A DNA stretch of 64,000 bases from CAWCKS01 sp963763485. GTDB lineage: Bacteria; Pseudomonadota; Alphaproteobacteria; Rhizobiales; Xanthobacteraceae. Shown here piece by piece: positions 9,435-18,299 of this stretch. The notes beneath the pieces were generated by a model, which did no database searches, had not been told where the DNA came from, and saw only the letters and a list, made by a program, of their open reading frames with translations. Every line of letters begins with the position of its first letter. Within the stretch, counting starts at the first letter, position 1. The position numbers and the translations under genes were made by a program. The stretch lies in contig CAVXOW010000005.1 of assembly GCA_963763485.1 (NCBI GenBank), positions 620,001-684,000 of the forward strand, in the 5' to 3' direction.

Positions 9435-9878
9435 ATGATCGACATCTTCCTGCATTACGGCCCGTGGAGCTGGCTCGTCGTCGGCCTCGTGCTGATGGCG
9501 CTGGAAGTCGCTGCCCCCGGCATGTTCCTGTTCTGGCTCGGCCTCGCCGCGCTGCTGGTCGGGCTGTTGTCGGCCGCCATCCATATGAGCTGGGAAGTCC
9601 AGCTGATCGCATTTGCCGTGCTGTCGCTCGCGGCGGTGCCGATCTGGCGGCGGCTCGCGCGTGCAAGGTCGTCGAGCCCCGGGCATGACTTTCTCAACCG
9701 CCGCGCCGATGCGCTGGTCGGCCGCGTCTTCACGCTGGACAAGCCTATTCAAGACGGCTTCGGCACCGTGCGCGTCGACGACACGGTGTGGCGCGTCGCC
9801 GGCCCCGATGCGCCGGCCGGAAGCCGCGTCCGCGTCGTCAGCGCCGACGGCGCGAGCCTGACGGTGGCGACAGCTTGA
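9435..9878 (+). CDS. NfeD family protein
   Basis: 147 residues. Two or three hydrophobic segments (WSWLVVGLVLMALEVAAPGM, LGLAALLVGLLSAA, a third at 50-65) are followed by a soluble C-terminal OB-fold domain (residues about 85-147; ALVGRVFTLDKPI...GTVRVDDTVWRVAG). This is the short, protease-less NfeD type, which partners SPFH proteins in the membrane; the upstream SPFH gene fits. Start ATG at 9435. Confidence 0.88.
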   Translation: MIDIFLHYGPWSWLVVGLVLMALEVAAPGMFLFWLGLAALLVGLLSAAIHMSWEVQLIAFAVLSLAAVPIWRRLARARSSSPGHDFLNRRADALVGRVFTLDKPIQDGFGTVRVDDTVWRVAGPDAPAGSRVRVVSADGASLTVATA

Positions 9879-9891
9879 TTCGTCATTGCAG

Positions 9892-9978
9892 CCAACGGGT
9901 CCGCGCGAACGCGCGGCCCGATGACAGGCTCCGCGAAGCAATCCAGAGCCAAGAAAGCAGACTGGACTGCTCCGGCGC
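9892..9978. repeat. Dispersed repeat (copy also at 49143-49193)
   Basis: The stretch beginning ccaacgggtccgcgcgaa and ending gatgacaggctccgcga is nearly identical to 49144-49194. It fills the gap between the NfeD and HxlR genes, whose 3' ends converge. Confidence 0.55.
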
Positions 9979-10296
9979 TTACGCGCCTCGCAATGACGTA
10001 TCCCGCTTCGCCCATTCCTCCGCGAAGCGGTGCAGCGGCATGACCAGCTCGCGCAGTTCCTTGCCCCTGCCGGTCAGCGCATAGCCGCCGCCATCGCCCA
10101 TCGCGACAAGGCCGGCTTCGCGCAATTCGCGCAGGCGCTGCTGCACCACCGTCGGTGACGCGTCGTCACACGCGGCGCGCAAGGCGCGCGAGGTCAGCGC
10201 GCCCTCGCGCAGCTCCCAGACGATTCGCAGCGTCCAGCGCCGGCCCAGCAGGTCGAGCAGCGCCATGATCGGGCGCCCCGTGCGCGAGCCGCGCAC
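9979..10296 (-). CDS. HxlR-family winged-helix transcriptional regulator
   Basis: 105 residues with the HxlR layout: a helical start (LLDLLGRRWTLRIVWELREG), a winged helix with VVQQRLRELREAGLV as recognition region, a GGGYALTGRGKELRE wing, and a C-terminal dimerisation helix. The GTG start at 10294-10296 is the best in-frame choice before a stop at 10363-10365; an internal ATG (10264-10266) gives a shorter form. The gene is divergent from the carboxymuconolactone-decarboxylase-like gene at 10472, and two identical-geometry inverted repeats lie between them, so it probably controls itself and that gene. Confidence 0.82.
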   Translation of the reverse strand: MRGSRTGRPIMALLDLLGRRWTLRIVWELREGALTSRALRAACDDASPTVVQQRLRELREAGLVAMGDGGGYALTGRGKELRELVMPLHRFAEEWAKRDTSLRGA

Positions 10297-10357
10297 GGCG
10301 TCCGGATGCTTTTTTTGCGGAGCCAGCTTTGCGCACGCGCTGAAATCCTTGTCCTTG

Positions 10358-10402
10358 CCTTGCTACGGAATATGTAGCAAGGTGCTATCGAAATAGTAGC
10401 AT
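10358..10402. promoter_or_regulatory. Two tandem operators with the pattern TGCTA-N9-TAGCA
   Basis: Site 1 has half-sites at 10361-10365 and 10375-10379 and extends to a perfect 9-bp inverted repeat, CCTTGCTAC / GTAGCAAGG. Site 2 has the same half-sites at 10383-10387 and 10397-10401. Their centres are 22 bp apart, about two helical turns. They lie in the intergenic region between the divergent HxlR regulator and the 10472 gene, so they are the probable binding sites of that regulator. Confidence 0.65.
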
Positions 10403-10471
10403 GGAACGCCTGGCAAAACTCCACGAAAAATTGCGAAAATCAACACGTCATCAACAGTTTGAGGAGCACCG

Positions 10472-11026
10472 GTGGTCAATCAACCAACCCCCCGCATCGT
10501 CCCGCTCGAGCCGCCCTATGCGGCCAACATCCAGGCCGATTTCGACGCCATCATGCGCGGCGCGCCGCCGCTGGTGCTGTTTCGCGTGATGGCGAAGAAC
10601 GCACGCGCCTGGCAGAAATTCCGCGGCGGCGGTTTGCTCGACAAGGGCGCGCTGACCTTGCGCCAGCGCGAGATCGTCATCGACCGCACCTGCGCGCTGA
10701 ACAAATGCGAGTACGAGTGGGGCGTGCACGTCGCGATCTTCGCCAAGGCCGCAGAATTCAACGATGAGCAGGTGCGGGCCACGGTGGATGGCGAGGCGAG
10801 CGCGCCGTGCTGGTCGGCGGCCGAGCAGGCGCTGCTGCGAACAGTCGATGCGCTGCACCATCATGCAACGTTGAGCGACGAGGAGTTCGCCGCGCTCGCA
10901 GCGCACTACAACGAACCACAGATCTTCGAGATTTTCCTGCTGTGCGGCTTCTATCGCACTGTGTCTTATCTCGCGAACGGCTTGAGGCTCCCACTCGAAC
11001 AAACTGCCGCCCGCTTCCCGCAATAG
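10472..11026 (+). CDS. Carboxymuconolactone decarboxylase family protein (AhpD-like fold)
   Basis: 184 residues. A CMD domain spans about 45-130 with the family signature around RTCALNKCEYEWGVHV at about residue 71, where a Cys, Glu and His resemble the proton-relay site of AhpD-like proteins; the exact CxxC redox pair of AhpD is absent. The GTG start is preceded by GAGGAG. Members include decarboxylases and small peroxidase partners, so the reaction is uncertain. Its divergent HxlR neighbour suggests control by an electrophile or redox signal, as in several HxlR systems. Confidence 0.8.
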   Translation: MVNQPTPRIVPLEPPYAANIQADFDAIMRGAPPLVLFRVMAKNARAWQKFRGGGLLDKGALTLRQREIVIDRTCALNKCEYEWGVHVAIFAKAAEFNDEQVRATVDGEASAPCWSAAEQALLRTVDALHHHATLSDEEFAALAAHYNEPQIFEIFLLCGFYRTVSYLANGLRLPLEQTAARFPQ

Positions 11027-11107
11027 CTTTCCGCAGGAACCCGCACGTCACCACAGCGTTGTCTTGGGTTGATCGGTGATGTCGTGGGTCGCCGGAGGGA
11101 GGCTGCG

Positions 11108-12451
11108 ATGTCGAAATTCCATGCAGGATTTATGGCGTTCGTCGTCGCCGCCGCGCTGTCGGCAAGCGGTCTTGCTGTAGCGAGAGGCGGCGGCGGTCAT
11201 GGTGGTGGCGGCCACGGCGGTGGGGGTGGTCATGGCGGCGGCCACATGCATTTCGGCGGTGGCGGTGGCAGTCACGGGCACTTCGGCGGCGGCCATTTTG
11301 CCCGCGCGCATTTTGGCGGCGGTGGCCGCCACTTCGCCCATGTCGCCCGCGTCAGCGCTGTCTCGGCCCACGCAATCCGCGGACCCGCGTTGCGCCACGC
11401 CTTCGCGTCGCGTGGCGCTGCGACCGCACTGCGCAGTCCGGTCGTGCGCGCCGGCCTGACCGCTGCAGTCGCGACCGCCGCGTTCGGTCCGCGCGCCCAT
11501 GCACTGTGGTGGCAGCACGCCAATGGCGGCTATGGCTGGGTCGGTCCGCTGTACTGGCCGTTCGCCTACTACGACATGTACGATTACGCGCTGTGGGGCC
11601 CGCCCTACGGCACACCGTTCTGGACCTACGGCTATAACGACATCTATGCCGGCATCTTCGGCCCCTACGGCTACGATACGATGACTGGCTATTTCCCGCG
11701 CTATGCCTCGGTCACTCCGGCGCGTCGCGGCCGCTCGCGCGACGCCGCACCGGCCGATCCTCTCGCGCAGATGTGCAACGCCGATGCCGGCGATATCGCG
11801 GGTGTTCCCGTCGATCAGGTCCAGGAGCTCATCCAGCTCAACCCGGACCAGCGCGCCGCACTTGACGCGCTCTCGGCGGCATCGAACAAGGCCGCCGGCG
11901 ACGTGCGCGCCGCGTGTCCGAGCGACGTCGTGCTCACCGCGCCGGCACGACTTGCCGTGATGGAGCAGCGGATCGACGCGATGATTGCCGCCGTGCAGGC
12001 GCTGCAGACGCCGCTGCAGAAATTTTACGACAGCCTGAACGACGAACAGCGCGCGCGCTTCACTGCGCTGGTCGAGCAGCAGCGGCAGAGTTCCCGCCGT
12101 GGCCGCGTCTCCGCGACGCCGTCCGTCGTGGCCGATTGCGGCATCACGCGGCCCGGCGTGATGGATTGGCCGGACGCGCAGATCGAGCAGCGCCTGCACC
12201 CGACCGATGCGCAACGCGCACCGCTCGCCGCATTGCGCGACGCGGCGGCAAAAGCCGAGGGCATGCTGAAGTCGTGCGAGCCGAACAACGCGACAACCTT
12301 GCCGGCGCGGCTCGCCGCGATCAATGATCGCCTCAACACCATGCTGGACGCCGTGAAGACCGTGCGCGAGGCGCTGGACAAGTTCTATGCATCGCTGAGC
12401 GACGAGCAGAAGGCGCAGTTCGAAGCCATCGGCCGCGAGCGGTTGGGGTAG
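11108..12451 (+). CDS. Periplasmic protein with two LTXXQ (Spy/CpxP-like) repeats
   Basis: 447 residues. A signal peptide (about 1-26, ending AVARG) is followed by a Gly/His-rich stretch (about 27-80), an aromatic Tyr/Trp-rich middle (about 135-210), and two tandem helical LTXXQ-type domains. Each domain starts with LNPDQRAALDAL or LHPTDAQRAPLAAL and ends with FYDSLNDEQRARF or FYASLSDEQKAQF. LTXXQ proteins are ATP-independent periplasmic chaperones or metal-stress sensors; the Gly/His stretch could bind divalent metal, which is inference. The ATG at 11108 follows GGAGGGAGG. Confidence 0.8.
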   Translation: MSKFHAGFMAFVVAAALSASGLAVARGGGGHGGGGHGGGGGHGGGHMHFGGGGGSHGHFGGGHFARAHFGGGGRHFAHVARVSAVSAHAIRGPALRHAFASRGAATALRSPVVRAGLTAAVATAAFGPRAHALWWQHANGGYGWVGPLYWPFAYYDMYDYALWGPPYGTPFWTYGYNDIYAGIFGPYGYDTMTGYFPRYASVTPARRGRSRDAAPADPLAQMCNADAGDIAGVPVDQVQELIQLNPDQRAALDALSAASNKAAGDVRAACPSDVVLTAPARLAVMEQRIDAMIAAVQALQTPLQKFYDSLNDEQRARFTALVEQQRQSSRRGRVSATPSVVADCGITRPGVMDWPDAQIEQRLHPTDAQRAPLAALRDAAAKAEGMLKSCEPNNATTLPARLAAINDRLNTMLDAVKTVREALDKFYASLSDEQKAQFEAIGRERLG

Positions 12452-12488
12452 GGCGCGCTACGATAAAGCCGGATCGCGACATTTCTCG

Positions 12489-12606
12489 GCCGCTCGTCCC
12501 CGCGGAAGCGGGGACCCAGTCTTTTGCCAAGCAACCAGCGCCATTCCAAATCGCAGCTGGATTCTATGGCGAAGCAATTGCTTCGCCAGACTTTCGCGGG
12601 AATGAG
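12489..12606. repeat. Composite palindromic repeat with 20-bp palindrome core
   Basis: Begins with gctcgtccccgcggaagcggggaccc (a hairpin also seen at 33793 and 38043). It contains the perfect palindrome GGCGAAGCAATTGCTTCGCC at 12568-12587 and ends tcgcgggaatga. The same palindrome core occurs at 35525-35544 and 41519-41538. It separates the converging LTXXQ and kdsD genes and may stop transcription from both sides. Confidence 0.6.
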
Positions 12607-12628
12607 CGGGGCCGGACAAATCGCGCGA

Positions 12629-13642
12629 TTAAGCCACGCCCGCCCTGAGCGCGTCGTGGACGTGGACGATGCCGACCGGCTTATTGCCGTCGGTCACGAC
12701 CACGACGGTGATCTTCGACGAGTTCAGCATCTCGACCGCTTCGCTTGCCAGCATCGAAAGCGATGCCGTCTTCGGGTTCTTCGTCATCACCTGGTCGACG
12801 ACGGAACTCATCAGGTCGGCGCCATCTTTGAGCGCCCGCCTCAGGTCGCCATCGGTGATGATGCCCGCGAGTTCGCCCGCGCCATCTGTGATCACGACGC
12901 AGCCAAAACCCTTCGCCGTCATCTCCTCGACCGCGTCGGCCATTTTCGCGCCAAGCGATTTCAGCGGGATCCGGTCGCCGGTGTGCATGATGTCGCGCAT
13001 GGGTTTAAGCATTGCACCGAGCTTGCCGCCGGGGTGGAAGTTGGCGAACTCGACCGCGGTGAAGCCGCGGCTCTCGAGCAGTGCCACGGCCAGCGCGTCG
13101 CCGAGCGCCGCCTGCATCAAGGTCGAGGTGGTGGGTGCGAGATTGTGCGGGCAGGCCTCGCGCGCCTTCGGCAGCGTCAGCGCGACGTCGGCGGCCTCGG
13201 CCAGCGTCGACGCCGCATCCGCCGTCACCGCGATCAGGTGGATGCGGAAGCGTTTTGAGTAATTGATCAGGTTCTTCAGCTCGACCGTCTCGCCGGACCA
13301 CGACAGCGCGATGATGACGTCGTCGGCGGTGATCATGCCGAGGTCGCCGTGGCTCGCTTCACCCGCATGCACGAAAAACGCCGGCGTGCCGGTCGAGGCA
13401 AACGTCGCTGCGATCTTGCGCGCGATGTGGCCGGATTTGCCGAGCCCGGTGACGATTACGCGGCCACGCGCGTTGCGGATCAGTTCGACCGCCGCCACAA
13501 AATGCTGGCCGAGGTCGGATTGCAGTGCCGTTGCGAGCGCAGCAACGCCGCCGGCCTCGGCCTCCAGCGTGCGCAGCGCGGACGCGATCGGGGCAGGGGT
13601 GGTCGCGGACGTCTCGGGCTCGGTCTTCAGCGGCTTGGCCAT
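12629..13642 (-). CDS. kdsD: D-arabinose 5-phosphate isomerase (KpsF/GutQ family)
   Basis: 337 residues. An N-terminal SIS domain (about 45-185) carries TGLGKSGHIARKI, the SGET loop (ALSWSGETVEL) and HNLAPTTSTLMQAALGDALA; two CBS domains follow (about 210-330). It converts ribulose 5-phosphate to arabinose 5-phosphate, the first committed step to Kdo for lipopolysaccharide. The ATG at 13640-13642 is preceded by GGTGGGAG; the ORF start ten residues earlier is less likely. It is divergent from the outer-membrane barrel gene at 13846, consistent with a shared envelope function. Confidence 0.95.
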   Translation of the reverse strand: MAKPLKTEPETSATTPAPIASALRTLEAEAGGVAALATALQSDLGQHFVAAVELIRNARGRVIVTGLGKSGHIARKIAATFASTGTPAFFVHAGEASHGDLGMITADDVIIALSWSGETVELKNLINYSKRFRIHLIAVTADAASTLAEAADVALTLPKAREACPHNLAPTTSTLMQAALGDALAVALLESRGFTAVEFANFHPGGKLGAMLKPMRDIMHTGDRIPLKSLGAKMADAVEEMTAKGFGCVVITDGAGELAGIITDGDLRRALKDGADLMSSVVDQVMTKNPKTASLSMLASEAVEMLNSSKITVVVVTDGNKPVGIVHVHDALRAGVA

Positions 13643-13845
13643 TGGACTCCCACCTAGCACGGCGGCCGGCATCGAGGCGACGCCCGTGGGCCATCCTCAA
13701 CGGCCCATTAACCATAATTGTTTTAACTCCTTTAACGATGCCGGGCTTTCGCAGGCGCGCGCTGTGCGAGTTCAAGCATCTGACAAGTCTCAGGTTTTGA
13801 CCGAGTCGAGGCTGGTTCCCGCCGCGGTCAAAAGGAGTTCCGTCG

Positions 13846-15583
13846 GTGTCGGTTCGGCGAGTGCGTGGGCATCGCAAATGTCCGGGATCTGGCGTGCGCC
13901 GCCCGGCGCCGCTCCGGCTTGCCTTGCTGGCCGCGTCGCTGCTGCTGGCGGCGCCTGCCGCGCAGGCGCAAACCGCGACCCCCGACCTGTTCAATCCGGT
14001 CAAGGGCAGCTTCAACGGCCAATACGATCCACTGCGCAAAACCGGCGACAACGCCAATCAAGCAGACCCCAACAAGAAGAAAACCGCGCAGGACGCCGAC
14101 GCGCCCGCGCCCTCGCGCATCGGCAAGATCCCGACCTATGACGTGCCGTCCGCATCGGGCGCGTCGACCACCGGCTACGACTTGCTCGCGCACAAGAAGA
14201 AGCCGATGAAGCCGCCGCCGGGCGCGCCGGCGAAATCTTTAGTCACCGGCCCCGGCAGTTTTGTGCCGCCGGTTCTTCCGCCGCCGGTGCCGCTGCCGCC
14301 ATCGTCGACCGCGCACAAGGCGCCATTGCCACCGGCGATGGCCGGCACCGTCGAGGGCCAGCCGACCCGGCGCAAGCTCAAGATCGACGACGATCCGTTC
14401 GGCGCGGTCGGCTTCTACGCCGGCCCGTTTCTCACCAAGGCCGCGGTCGAAGTCTCCGTCGGCCACGACAGCAATCCCGGCCGTATCCCGAACGGGCCGA
14501 GCTCGTGGTTTTACATGATCGCGCCGGAGCTCGTGATGGCGTCGGACTGGTCGCGCCACTCGGTGACCGCCGACTTGCGCGGCTCGTTCACGGGTTACGG
14601 CCACGATTTTGCGCCGCCGCCGCCGGCCTGCGACTGCGTCGGCCCGGTGGCATCGCCAATCCCGAGCAACCTTGACCGTCCCGACTTCACCGGCAAGGTC
14701 AATGGCCGCCTCGATGTGTCCTCAGACAGCCGCGTCGACGCCGAAGGGCGGTTGCGGCTCGCGACCGACAACCCTGGCAGCCCGAACATCTCTGCCGGGC
14801 TCTCGCGCTATCCGATCTACACCACGCTCGGCGGCACGCTGGGCCTGGGTCAGAAATACAATCGTTTCGGCCTCTCGGGCGGCGGCACCATTGACCGCAC
14901 GCAGTACGAAATCTCGCATCTGACCGACGGCACCACCTCGAGCAACGACGATCGCAACTACAATCAGTACGGCGGCTTCGTGCGCGGCGCCTACGAGATC
15001 ACGCCGGCGGTAAAGCCCTATGGCGAGGTCGATATTAATCAGCGCGTCCACGACCTCAACGTCGACCGCTAGCGGCTTCCAGCGCGACTCCCATGGCGTG
15101 ACGGGTAAGGTCGGCACCACCTTCGAGATGTCGCGGCTTTTGATCGGCGAGGTCTCGATCGGCTATGCCACGCGCACCTACCAGGATCCGCGGCTCGACC
15201 GGCTGCAGGGGCTGTTGACCGCCGGCTCGCTGATCTGGACGCCGACGGCGCTGACCACGGTGAAGCTGACGGCAACGTCCTCGGTCGACGAGTCCACGCT
15301 ATCAGGCGTCTCCGGCGTGCTGACCCGCGATTATCTCGGACAGGTCGATCACGCCTTCCGGCGCTGGCTGATCGGCACCGTGAAGGCCGGCTACGGCACC
15401 TCGGATTATCAGGGCTCGGATCGGTTCGATTGGCGCTACTTCGCCGAAGGCGATCTCGTCTACAAGCTGACCCGCACGGTGCAGGTGAAGGGCTCGATCC
15501 GCAAGGAGTGGCTGCGCTCCAACGTCTCAGGCGTCGACACCGACGCCACCGTGTTCATGCTCGGCATGCGGTATCAGCCGTGA
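13846..15583 (+). pseudogene. Outer-membrane beta-barrel protein (BBP2-type), frameshifted
   Basis: Read across a +1 shift at about 15070 it is a protein of about 578 residues. It has a long basic start with a signal peptide ending AAQAQ (about residue 45), a proline-rich linker (about 60-170), and a C-terminal barrel built of alternating strands ending in MRYQP, a typical outer-membrane C-terminus. The first frame stops at TAG 15070-15072 just after NQRVHDLNVDR; the second continues SGFQRDSHGVTGKVG. One extra T at the junction explains the break. The GTG start follows AAAGGAG. The function of this family, often found next to kdsD in these bacteria, is not established. Confidence 0.75.
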
Positions 15584-15594
15584 GCGTAACGTGC

Positions 15595-15742
15595 GCGATC
15601 CCTCGGTTTTCATCAAGCCTGCATGGTGAGGAGGAGCGAAGCTCCGTCTCGAACCATGAGGCCGAGGCGATCCGCCGTACGGGCCTCATCCTTCGAGACG
15701 CGCCGAAAGTAGCGGCGCTCCTCCGGATGAGGGGCAAGGCTG
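15595..15742. repeat. Interspersed repeat between barrel and LysR genes
   Basis: Contains tggtgaggaggagcgaagctcc...cctcatccttcgagacgcgcc...tccggatgaggg, an imperfect inverted repeat of the type also found at 2520-2570, 16640-16790 and 43630-43700. No gene is seen here. Confidence 0.5.
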
Positions 15743-16624
15743 TCATGCCTTCGCAGCCGCCTTCGCCGCATCCATCAGCCACGCGCGAAACGCCACAAAC
15801 CCTGGCTCCGTGCCGCGCGCCTCTCGGTAGACGAGGTACCACTGCATGCCCTTCGGCACCGATTGCGCAAACGGAGCGACGAGGCGGCCGGCCTTGATGT
15901 CGTCGTCGATATAGGGGCGGATGCCCATCGCGACCCCGACGCCGTCGGTCGCGGCCTGCAGCGCGTGGCCGTAGTAGTCGAACTCCGGGCCGTGCGGTGG
16001 AATCCGCGCGACGCCTGCGGCCTTGAACCATTTTGGCCAATCGTCGTCGGCGTGGGCGACACGGAGCAGCGTCTCTCCTTTAAGGTCGCCGGCTTTTTTC
16101 AGCCGCTTGGCGATTTGCGGTGAGCACACCGGCGTCAAGTCGGCGGCGAACAGCCGCTCGGCGACAAGCCCGGTCCAGTGACCGTCGCCGAGCTGGATGC
16201 CGCAGGTCCAGTCCTCGCTGAACGGCGCCGCCGCGCCGCCGGTCGCGAACCGCACCTCGATGTCGGGAGCGGCCTTCTGCAGGTCGGCAAGCCGCGGGAT
16301 CAGCCAGCGGATCGCAAATGTCGGCCCGACGCCGACGGTCAGCACATTGGCGCGGGCCATTGCCTTGACCTGCTCGGTCAGCGCGGCGAGCGCGTCGAAC
16401 AGCGGTGACAGTCCGGCCTGATAGGCGCGGCCCGCCGCGGTCGCTTCGAGCTTGTTGGCCTTGCGTTCGAACAACGGCACGCCGAGCCGCTCTTCGAGCA
16501 GATGCACCATGCGGCTGATCGCGGCCGGCGTCACGTGCAGTTCGTCGGCGGCCCTGGCAAAGCTGCCGCCCCGCGCCGCCGCCTCGAACGCGCGCACACC
16601 GTTGAGAAAAGGAAGCCGGCGCAT
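15743..16624 (-). CDS. LysR-family transcriptional regulator (GcvA-like)
   Basis: 293 residues. The N-terminal winged helix-turn-helix (LPFLNGVRAFEAAARGGSFA, then AADELHVTPAAISRMVHLLE) is of the GcvA/AmpR type, followed by a LysR substrate-binding domain (about 90-290). The ATG at 16622-16624 is chosen because it places MRRLPFLNG at the N-terminus as in the family; the longer frame translates a repeat. It is divergent from the TauE/SafE exporter at 16889 across 264 bp, of which about 150 bp is repeat. The exporter is a candidate target, but no T-N11-A box was clearly identified. Confidence 0.88.
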   Translation of the reverse strand: MRRLPFLNGVRAFEAAARGGSFARAADELHVTPAAISRMVHLLEERLGVPLFERKANKLEATAAGRAYQAGLSPLFDALAALTEQVKAMARANVLTVGVGPTFAIRWLIPRLADLQKAAPDIEVRFATGGAAAPFSEDWTCGIQLGDGHWTGLVAERLFAADLTPVCSPQIAKRLKKAGDLKGETLLRVAHADDDWPKWFKAAGVARIPPHGPEFDYYGHALQAATDGVGVAMGIRPYIDDDIKAGRLVAPFAQSVPKGMQWYLVYREARGTEPGFVAFRAWLMDAAKAAAKA

Positions 16625-16639
16625 TCTGCATCTCGCGTG

Positions 16640-16790
16640 CTGCGCCGCCTCCTTATCCTGAGGAGCGATGCGTGAGCATCGCGTCTCCAGCGCAATGCCT
16701 TGCATTGCGCGGGGATGAGGCCAGCGCCTTGCCCTCATCCTTCGAGACGGACCTTCGGTCCTCCTCAGGATGAGGATCGATTCTCTCTCA
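16640..16790. repeat. Interspersed repeat: gcgatgcgtgagcatcgc and cctcatcc/aggatgagg arms
   Basis: Two palindromic units: cctgaggagcgatgcg...cgcatcgctcctcagg-like arms near 16655-16690, and ccctcatccttcgagacgg...ctcctcaggatgagg at 16733-16774. Intergenic, between the LysR and exporter genes. Confidence 0.5.
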
Positions 16791-16888
16791 CGTCCTTCCA
16801 AATATGGCCGCGACTGGCGTTTTTACCATTAAATAACCTAACGCTGAGCGCACCATAACTCAGTTTGCGCGGGAGCCACAAGCGGCGC

Positions 16889-17683
16889 ATGACAGCAGCG
16901 GAGGCAGCCGCCATGATTCCGCTGGTCACCGTCGCCGTATGCATCACCATGATCGGGACGTCCTTCCTGTCCGGCATTTTCGGCATGGCGGGTGGCATGA
17001 TCCTGATCGGAGTTCTGCTTGCGCTGCTGCCGTTGCCCGAAGCCATGGTGCTGCACGGCGTCACCCAAATGGCGTCCAACGGCTGGCGCGCGGCGCTGTG
17101 GATCCGTCACGTGCGCTGGCGCTCGATCTGGCCTTATGTCGCCGGCGGCCTTGCCGCGCTGTGGCTGTGGTCGCTGACGCAATACGTCCCTAGCAAGCCG
17201 ATAGCCCTGCTTTTGCTTGGGGTGACGCCGTTCCTGGCGCGGCTGATGCCGAAGAGCCTGAAGCCGGACCCCGAGAGCATCGTGCAAGGCGTGATCTACG
17301 GCGTACTGTGCGTCGGTTTGATCCTGCTCACCGGCGTCGCAGGTCCCCTGATCGACACCTTCTTCCTCGGCGGCAGGAATTTCGACCGCAAGGAGATCGT
17401 CGCCACCAAGGCTGCCTGCCAGGTGTTCGGCCATCTCGCCAAGCTGATCTACTTCGGCGGGCTGATCTCGCAAACCGCCTCGGTCGATCCGGTCATGGCG
17501 GTGCTCGCGATCCTGATGTCGATGCTCGGCACCACGCTGGCCGCGCGCGTTCTGGAAAAGATGACCGATGTGCAATTCCGCACCTGGGCCAACCGCGTCA
17601 TCACCACCATCGCCGGCTACTACGTGCTGCAGGGCGGCTACCTGCTGGTGGTGGCGAAGACGGGTCTGTCGCTGGGATTTTGA
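16889..17683 (+). CDS. TauE/SafE (TSUP) family membrane exporter
   Basis: 264 residues with about eight membrane segments and two copies of the TSUP half-repeat (GIFGMAGGMILIGVLLALLP near the start; GVAGPLIDTFFLGGRN in the second half). Such proteins export sulfite, sulfoacetate or other organosulfur anions. The start is uncertain: ATG 16889 is used here, but ATG 16913, with a better GGAGG eight bases upstream, would give 256 residues starting MIPLVTVAV. A second TSUP gene is at 61155. The divergent LysR gene may regulate it. Confidence 0.85.
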   Translation: MTAAEAAAMIPLVTVAVCITMIGTSFLSGIFGMAGGMILIGVLLALLPLPEAMVLHGVTQMASNGWRAALWIRHVRWRSIWPYVAGGLAALWLWSLTQYVPSKPIALLLLGVTPFLARLMPKSLKPDPESIVQGVIYGVLCVGLILLTGVAGPLIDTFFLGGRNFDRKEIVATKAACQVFGHLAKLIYFGGLISQTASVDPVMAVLAILMSMLGTTLAARVLEKMTDVQFRTWANRVITTIAGYYVLQGGYLLVVAKTGLSLGF

Positions 17684-17696
17684 AGAGGAATTCGTC

Positions 17697-17727
17697 ATGG
17701 CGGGATGCAAACCAAACATCCCGCCAT
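17697..17727. terminator. Perfect 11-bp hairpin after the exporter
   Basis: ATGGCGGGATG and CATCCCGCCAT are perfect complementary arms around a 9-base loop, starting 14 bases past the TSUP stop codon. There is no T tract. It may be a terminator or an mRNA-end stabilising stem. Confidence 0.5.
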
Positions 17728-17878
17728 CCAAATGGTCGGGCAAAGCCCGCCTGATACATGCGGGTGCCTGGCCGCGGAATCCTGCGACGGGCGTCAAGCC
17801 GGTCGCGGAGGCCGGGCACGACGAACAAAGCGAAGGAAACGTTGACGTTGCAGGATTAGGATCGAAGCGGAGATCGTC

Positions 17879-18196
17879 ATGGACAAGCTCGCTGAACCTC
17901 TTGTCGCGAAGGTCGCGACCGATACGCTCGATCCGCTGGTGCTCGACTTCGTCGAGTGGGTCGCCGGCGAGCAGCGTTCGTATGCCGATGTGCTCGACGC
18001 CTGGAAGACCTCGTGTCCGCGCTTGACGGTGTGGGAAGAGGCCAGCGAACGCGGCTTCGTCATGCGGCTCCACGTTCCGCATCAGGGCGTGTTCATCGGC
18101 GTCACCCCGACCGGCCGTGCCTTCCTGCGCGAGCACGGCCGTCCCTTGCGCCTGTCGCAGCAGGCGAATGATTTTCCGGGAGCGCTGGCGGAGTGA
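17879..18196 (+). CDS. Conserved small hypothetical protein
   Basis: 105 residues, soluble, mixed composition, no signal peptide. The ATG is preceded by GCGGAG. Residues 25-95 alternate helix and strand: a WVAGEQRSYADVLDAWKTSCPRLTVW helical part followed by FVMRLHVPHQGVFIGVTPTGRAFL, which resembles a small winged-helix-like or DNA-associated fold but with no recognisable motif. Codon use matches its neighbours. It ends directly at a long palindromic repeat that separates it from the converging gene at 18300. Confidence 0.65.
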   Translation: MDKLAEPLVAKVATDTLDPLVLDFVEWVAGEQRSYADVLDAWKTSCPRLTVWEEASERGFVMRLHVPHQGVFIGVTPTGRAFLREHGRPLRLSQQANDFPGALAE

Positions 18197-18197
18197 T

Positions 18198-18298
18198 TGT
18201 CATTCCGGGATGCGCCGCTAGGCGCAGGCCCGGAATCCATACTCCCTGTCGTGGTTATGGATTCCGGGCTCGCCGCTGCGCGGCGCCCCGGAATGACG
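18198..18298. repeat. Long nested palindrome (about 100 bp)
   Basis: TCATTCCGGG at the left pairs with CCCGGAATGA at the right; inside, GCCCGGAATCCATA pairs with TATGGATTCCGGGC. The whole can fold as one long stem between two converging genes and probably acts as a bidirectional terminator. It is a repeat type widespread in Bradyrhizobium-like genomes. Confidence 0.65.
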
Positions 18299-18299
18299 A

